From the NCBI GenBank assembly GCA_038101125.1, contig JAYNVZ010000010.1:1-38730 (forward strand): DNA of 38,730 bases, written 5' to 3'. This DNA comes from GCA-2698665 sp038101125. GTDB taxonomy: Bacteria; Pseudomonadota; Gammaproteobacteria; GCA-002705445; GCA-002716945. How positions within the stretch are numbered: the stretch's first letter is position 1; each line of letters opens with the position of its first letter. Under the pieces are notes generated by a model, which was not told the DNA's origin, did not search any database, and saw only the letters and a program-made list of their open reading frames with translations. A program made the translations under genes and the position numbers. Of the stretch, positions 35,005-38,730 are shown in pieces.

Positions 35005-35419
35005 TTATTTATTAGGAATATTACGTTTGATTTCCTTAAAAACTATACCGTAAGCATTGTCAGAAATTTTCTTATCAATAATTCCAATTGATTGTCTGCC
35101 AAGCTGGGTATCATTCGATGCGCTTTTTAACTGATCTTCCAATGAAATACTATGATCTAAAATATGTAGTCTAGGGTAAGATTCCGAGCCAATTTCATCA
35201 ACTAATATGAAAATATTTTCATCAATAACCTTCACGTATAATAAATTAAATTTTGAGGGCAATTGATGCATCGCTGGATATCCCATGATATTGGTCNNNN
35301 NNNNNNGACATTGATAGAATAATCATCTTTTTAAACGGTTCTCTTTTTAATAATAGAAATACAAGATAAACATAAGTTATTATAATCATAAGAGATATTG
35401 AAATAATTTCTACAACCAT
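35005..35419 (-). CDS. Single-pass membrane protein of the ExbB/ExbD-like module (one assembly gap)
   Basis: The visible ATG at 35419 overlaps the stop of the ExbD-like gene (TGATG). The first 25 residues (MVVEIISISLMIIITYVYLV and on) form a membrane helix followed by LLLKREPFKK, so by the positive-inside rule the rest is probably cytoplasmic. After the N-run the frame resumes as TNIMGYPAMHQLPSKFNLLY and runs to a mixed alpha/beta domain with FILVDEIGSESYPRLHILDH. The two parts are in phase if the gap is a multiple of three. I do not recognise the family. Its place after two channel subunits suggests a third part of one complex. acnA follows after 59 bases. Confidence 0.65.
35297..35306. other. 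Ten-N assembly gap inside the third gene of the ExbB/ExbD-like module
   Basis: Open frames on both sides join if the gap is a multiple of three. The end sequences do not overlap. The missing length is unknown. Confidence 0.8.
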
Positions 35420-36021
35420 CAGATCCCCTCTAAACCATAAGGTGTTAAAACTTCATTATCAGTTATTGTTTGAGTAAAATTACCGCTTGAATCCAATCTA
35501 AACTTCACTACAGTTAACTCGCTATCTTTATTATGCAAGGTCACGTCGTCAAAAAATACAAGCTTTAAAGTTGGATTAACTTTTTCAATTGTTATTTTAG
35601 CATTCACAGGTTTATTGCTTTTATTATCATACATATACAAATTAACTGTATAATTGCCAGGTATAATACCTCTTAATGTTACAACTTCTCTGTTAATAGG
35701 ATAAATAAATTCTTCATCCCCTATCATTACTTTGTCGTTAATTATCCCTTGGTCATCTCTATCAAGATGTAGCCATCCTGCATCCTTCTTGAGGTATGAA
35801 ACAATCTCGCCATTAGGATCTCTTACCCAAAGATCTATATCATCAGGAAGGCTGTCATTCCAATCAACCGTAATAATGTATTCTGCTTTCATATTTATAT
35901 TTCCAAATTTTGTAATAGGATTTATAAATAGAATTATTATAAAAAATAAGAATGTAAACGCTAATAAAATGTTAAATAACAAATCAGTGAAAGGATCAAA
36001 TCGAGAATTTCTTTTAATCAT
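35419..36021 (-). CDS. ExbD/TolR-like single-pass protein with a DUF2135-like periplasmic domain
   Basis: The N-terminus is MIKRNSRFDPFTDLLFNILL, a basic start and then a membrane helix (about 13-35) that carries an aspartate early in the helix, as ExbD and TolR do for proton flow. Usual ExbD periplasmic domains do not follow. Instead TVDWNDSLPDDIDLWVRDPN, with DRDDQG and RGIIPGNYTVNLYMYDN further on, resembles the beta-sandwich of DUF2135/YfaP-type proteins (DLDLhV-x-DPnG, then pGtYtV). The 200 residues start 8 bases inside the ExbB-like gene, so the two are coupled. The partner and the driven process are unknown; no tonB, tolA, tolB or pal is nearby. Confidence 0.7.
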   Translation of the reverse strand: MIKRNSRFDPFTDLLFNILLAFTFLFFIIILFINPITKFGNINMKAEYIITVDWNDSLPDDIDLWVRDPNGEIVSYLKKDAGWLHLDRDDQGIINDKVMIGDEEFIYPINREVVTLRGIIPGNYTVNLYMYDNKSNKPVNAKITIEKVNPTLKLVFFDDVTLHNKDSELTVVKFRLDSSGNFTQTITDNEVLTPYGLEGI

Positions 36022-36712
36022 CAGCGTTTAATTCAGAATAATAAGATAGGCATGTATTACACATATGAAATATTCTATAAGTATAATGCTCTAAATATGA
36101 ATACTGAATAGTTAGTAGAATTGAAGTTACTAGCCCAGATAGAGTTGTATAAAGTGCTACCTCCATACCACCGCTCATATTTTGTAACATCTCTTTCATC
36201 ATTGTAAAGTCAAAACCATCAATTTCAGTTATTGCTGACAGCATTATTATAAAGCCGATTACAGTTCCTATTAAACCAAGCTTCAATAGACCGTCTGCCA
36301 CAAGCCATCCGCTGTTAAGCTTAGATATGAGTGAATACTCAAAATTTTCTTTGATTGAATTGTTTTGTATTTTAGAAGTAATATATGTATGGATAGTTTG
36401 ATCATCATGATTTTTTGAATCTTTAAATAATCTGAGTGTAGCTAATATATCTTCTTGAGATTTATTTAAAAGCTTTAAATGCAATATATTAATATTCTCA
36501 TATCTAAATCGAAGATAAAACAACTCTATCCCAACTTTTATAGAAAAATAAATAAAAATAATAACTATCAAAGAAGTAATATAGCTAGCATCATTATTTA
36601 TAAAAGAAGAAATAAATCCGAAATAGTTTAGGATAATCATGAATATAAGAAAAAATATAACCCCTATAAACCATTTTATAAAAATTAAGTCACTTATATT
36701 TTTACTAGCCAT
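36014..36712 (-). CDS. MotA/TolQ/ExbB-type proton channel protein
   Basis: The 232 residues have two N-terminal membrane helices (about 13-35 and 43-64), a cytoplasmic stretch to about 140, and two further helices. The family core is clear in LKLGLIGTVIGFIIMLSAI and then MSGGMEVALYTTLSGLVTSI, the conserved G-L-x-G-T-V-x-G and A-L-x-T-T-x-x-G-L patterns of ExbB, TolQ and MotA, including the threonine in the proton path. The ATG at 36712 is preferred over a TTG one codon upstream. It begins 4 bases after the fumC stop and overlaps the ExbD-like gene. It is not flagellar or Tol by context. Confidence 0.82.
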   Translation of the reverse strand: MASKNISDLIFIKWFIGVIFFLIFMIILNYFGFISSFINNDASYITSLIVIIFIYFSIKVGIELFYLRFRYENINILHLKLLNKSQEDILATLRLFKDSKNHDDQTIHTYITSKIQNNSIKENFEYSLISKLNSGWLVADGLLKLGLIGTVIGFIIMLSAITEIDGFDFTMMKEMLQNMSGGMEVALYTTLSGLVTSILLTIQYSYLEHYTYRIFHMCNTCLSYYSELNADD

Positions 36713-36716
36713 CAAT

Positions 36717-38096
36717 CTATATTAATTTTTTAGGATCAAGTAGCTTGATTATTTGCTGCTTTGTTAGATCAGTCATTTCTTGCGTAATATCAATTATTGA
36801 CCTATTAGATTTGTATGCTTCTTTAACTATTTTAGAAGCTAAGTCATACCCAATTGTCTCATTCAGTTTTGTAGCTATAATTGGATTTCTCTCAAGATTA
36901 GATTTAATAACATTCTCATTAATCACGAACGTATCAATAGTATCGGCTATTGAATACACTGAATTAATTAGAAGATTAAATGAGTTAATAATATTTAACG
37001 CTATCAAGGGTAGCATCGTATTCAATTGAAAGCTTCCAGAGATGCAAGCAATGTTAATAGCATTGTGGTTCCCACTAACTTGGGCCATCGCCATTAGTGT
37101 TGCTTCAGGGATTACTGGGTTGATTTTACCAGGCATAATACTACTCCCAGGCTGCAATGGCTTTAATGTAATCTCAGATAGGCCAGAGATTGGTCCGCTG
37201 TTCATCCAACGCAAGTCATTAGATATTTTTGTCAAACAACTTGCAGTTCTCTGTAAAGCTGCGCTCATTGTTAAAATATGATTTTGAGAACTTATCATTT
37301 CCGATTTGTTTGGATTAGATGAAAACTTAGTGCCAGTTTTTTTATATATTTTATTTAATTCTAAGCATACAGATTTTCCAAAAGATTTCGGAGCATTTAG
37401 GCCTGTGCCAATAGCAGTTCCACCAATTGGTAAGTACTGAAGCTCTTCTGCACTTTGTAACAATGGCTGATTACAATGAATAACTTGTTCTCTCCAAACT
37501 TCTATTTCATAACCAAGTGACAGTGGCACCGCATCCATTAGATGGGTTCTTCCAGACTTTATAACATCCTTCGCTTCAAACTCCTTGTCTATCAGTCTCA
37601 TGGTTAAGTAATCTAAGGCATCATTAAGCTCTAGTGCTAGCAAAACTGCACAGATATTAATTGTAGTAGGTATAACATCATTAGAACTTTGCGATCTATT
37701 AATATCATCGTTTGGATGAATATTTGTATTCAATTTCTTTGAGACAATATTTGATAATACTTCGTTCATATTCATATTGGTGCTAGTTCCTGATCCAGTC
37801 TGATAAATATCTATTGGGAATTGATCAAAATACTTCTCTATGTTTTTATGAATATCCATAGCGCTAGCATAGATCGTCTTAGCTTTTTTAGTAGATAGTA
37901 ATTTGTGTTTGGAATTAGCAATAGCACACGAAGCTTTTAGAGAAGCTAAAGATTCAATAAACTCTGGCGGGAAAACATCTCCACTAATTTTGAAGTTATC
38001 AACCGCACGTTGAGTTTGAGCTCCATACAATGCATGTTTTGGTACTTTAACTTTACCTAGTGAATCTTGTTCTGTTCGATATAATATTTTTTTCAT
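36717..38096 (-). CDS. fumC: Class II fumarate hydratase
   Basis: FumC interconverts fumarate and malate without an Fe-S cluster. The 459 residues show GAQTQRAVDNFKIS near the start, YQTGSGTSTNMNMNEVLSN, HPNDDINRSQSSNDVIPT, SGRTHLMDA and the signature GSSIMPGKINPVIPE with the catalytic serine. GAQTQR, GSGTSTNMNMNE and HPNDDIN are fumarase forms, while the VIPE ending of the signature is more aspartase-like (fumarases often have TQCE). I favour fumarase, with aspartate ammonia-lyase as a minor alternative. The gene leads the minus-strand group fumC, ExbB-like, ExbD-like, third protein, acnA. It is divergent from purB. Confidence 0.9.
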   Translation of the reverse strand: MKKILYRTEQDSLGKVKVPKHALYGAQTQRAVDNFKISGDVFPPEFIESLASLKASCAIANSKHKLLSTKKAKTIYASAMDIHKNIEKYFDQFPIDIYQTGSGTSTNMNMNEVLSNIVSKKLNTNIHPNDDINRSQSSNDVIPTTINICAVLLALELNDALDYLTMRLIDKEFEAKDVIKSGRTHLMDAVPLSLGYEIEVWREQVIHCNQPLLQSAEELQYLPIGGTAIGTGLNAPKSFGKSVCLELNKIYKKTGTKFSSNPNKSEMISSQNHILTMSAALQRTASCLTKISNDLRWMNSGPISGLSEITLKPLQPGSSIMPGKINPVIPEATLMAMAQVSGNHNAINIACISGSFQLNTMLPLIALNIINSFNLLINSVYSIADTIDTFVINENVIKSNLERNPIIATKLNETIGYDLASKIVKEAYKSNRSIIDITQEMTDLTKQQIIKLLDPKKLI

Positions 38097-38123
38097 TTGA
38101 TTTTTAATTTTAAATTAATATTA

Positions 38124-38132
38124 TGCTATAAT
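38124..38132 (+). promoter_or_regulatory. Extended -10 promoter of purB
   Basis: TGCTATAAT is a perfect extended -10. Transcription would start near 38139, giving a leader of about 18 bases. No matching -35 is evident, which is acceptable with an extended -10. Confidence 0.5.
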
Positions 38133-38156
38133 AACATCTTTGAGATAAATGTTGGT

Positions 38157-38730
38157 ATGAAAAAAGATGATTTAGTCTCAATCTCTCCACTAGATGGAAG
38201 ATATTCAGAAATATGTAAAGATATTGCAAGTATCTTCTCAGAATATAGTCTAATAAAGTATAGAGTTCATATTGAAGTTAAATGGTTTATTTATTTATCA
38301 AAACTAAATAAAATATCCGGCTTACCTAAACTAACAGGTAAAGATGAGAAATTCTTAATTAATATCTTAGAAAAATTCAATCTAACAGACGCAAAAATTG
38401 TTAAGAAGTTTGAAGAAACTACAAAGCATGATGTAAAAGCTGTCGAATATTTCCTGAAGTCGAAATTTGATAAATCTCCTCGTCTAAAAAAATATAAGGA
38501 ATATATACATATTTGCTGTACATCTGAAGATATAAATAATTTATCATATGCATTAATGATTATTGATGGAAGAGAAATATTATATAATAAAATTAATAGT
38601 TTAAATAAGATATTTAAAAGAAATGTTAAAAAATTCTCCAGAGATATCATGCTGTCTCATACACATGGGCAACCAGCAACACCAACAACAATGGGTAAAG
38701 AATTTCTAAATTTCAATCATAGAATTGAAA
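38157..38730 (+). CDS. purB: Adenylosuccinate lyase PurB, N-terminal part (runs off the window)
   Basis: PurB acts twice in purine synthesis, releasing fumarate from SAICAR and adenylosuccinate. The 191 codons in view align with E. coli PurB: LVSISPLDGRYSEICK, IFSEYSLIKYRVHIEVKW, TTKHDVKAVEYFLK with the conserved histidine, CCTSEDINNLSYALM and SHTHGQPATPTTMGKE. The catalytic serine loop lies beyond the right edge. The ATG at 38157 follows an extended -10 promoter. Usually purB follows hflD; here fumC, the membrane module and acnA, all on the opposite strand, lie between. Confidence 0.96.
   Translation, partial: MKKDDLVSISPLDGRYSEICKDIASIFSEYSLIKYRVHIEVKWFIYLSKLNKISGLPKLTGKDEKFLINILEKFNLTDAKIVKKFEETTKHDVKAVEYFLKSKFDKSPRLKKYKEYIHICCTSEDINNLSYALMIIDGREILYNKINSLNKIFKRNVKKFSRDIMLSHTHGQPATPTTMGKEFLNFNHRIE

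Noticed and set aside
35005..35286. A stand-alone 93-residue protein starting at MGYPAMHQ
   Set aside because: The frame continues upstream to the N-run and joins an N-terminal membrane helix that begins at 35419.
36014..36712. A Zorya defence system (ZorA/ZorB)
   Set aside because: The partner lacks an OmpA-like domain and no ZorC/D/E-type helicase or nuclease genes are nearby.
38291..38650. A 119-residue minus-strand frame
   Set aside because: It is antisense to purB, whose family match is clear; the product has no recognisable features beyond AT-rich hydrophobic composition.
1..38730. CRISPR arrays, insertion sequences, prophage genes or integrases
   Set aside because: No regularly spaced repeats, transposase motifs, terminal inverted repeats or phage structural genes were seen.

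Overview
The window looks like a piece of an AT-rich, streamlined marine-type gammaproteobacterial chromosome, assembled as a draft scaffold. The class is inferred from gene order and gene content: pncC-recA-recX-alaS-lysC-csrA-tRNA-Ser, grpE-dnaK-dnaJ-dapB, mnmA-hflD, an IscR/IscU pair, a DUF1249 (YqiB-like) protein and HflD. Very short or overlapping intergenic spaces and low GC suggest a SAR86-like or similar free-living lineage. That last step is inference, because no rRNA gene is present.

Layout. 1-4.7 kb (minus strand): start of fabD, dapB, a fragment of a canonical rmuC, then dnaJ-dnaK-grpE. 4.8-8.5 kb: ispG, a sulfurtransferase, a DUF4149 membrane protein and a photolyase-like flavoprotein of unusual domain order. 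8.5-11.1 kb: tRNA-Arg, a short divergent rmuC, a lone family-4 glycosyltransferase, tRNA-Ser and csrA. 11.1-17 kb: lysC, alaS, recX, recA, pncC. 17-23.2 kb: nadK, fur, gamma-glutamyltransferase, PEP carboxylase. 23.2-25.9 kb (minus): a compact operon with an AlkA-type glycosylase, a 46-residue lysine-rich protein, a free-standing sigma-70 region 1.1-like protein, a methyltransferase and a YdjM-like membrane protein. 26-27.7 kb: DUF2892, iscU, an iscR that lacks its Fe-S cysteines, and a DUF1249 protein. 27.7-38.7 kb: infA, then icd, aceA, acnA and fumC, interleaved with mnmA-hflD, a three-gene ExbB/ExbD-like membrane module, and the start of purB.

How the genes work together. icd and aceA sit at the isocitrate branch point. 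acnA, fumC and ppc add further TCA and anaplerotic steps. dapB and lysC belong to the aspartate/lysine pathway, and ispG to isoprenoid synthesis. IscU/IscR and Fur concern iron and Fe-S clusters. ispG and acnA are Fe-S enzymes that would depend on them.

Assembly. There are five runs of exactly ten N. Reading-frame arithmetic shows they are placeholders, not true lengths. One, inside acnA, separates contig ends that share nine bases; collapsing them restores an intact gene. Apparent frameshifts in ppc, acnA and the YdjM-like gene are therefore artefacts.

The best candidates for new biology are the ExbB/ExbD-like module with a third membrane-anchored protein (35.0-36.7 kb), the free-standing sigma 1.1-like protein, the ligand-less IscR, and the photolyase-like protein.
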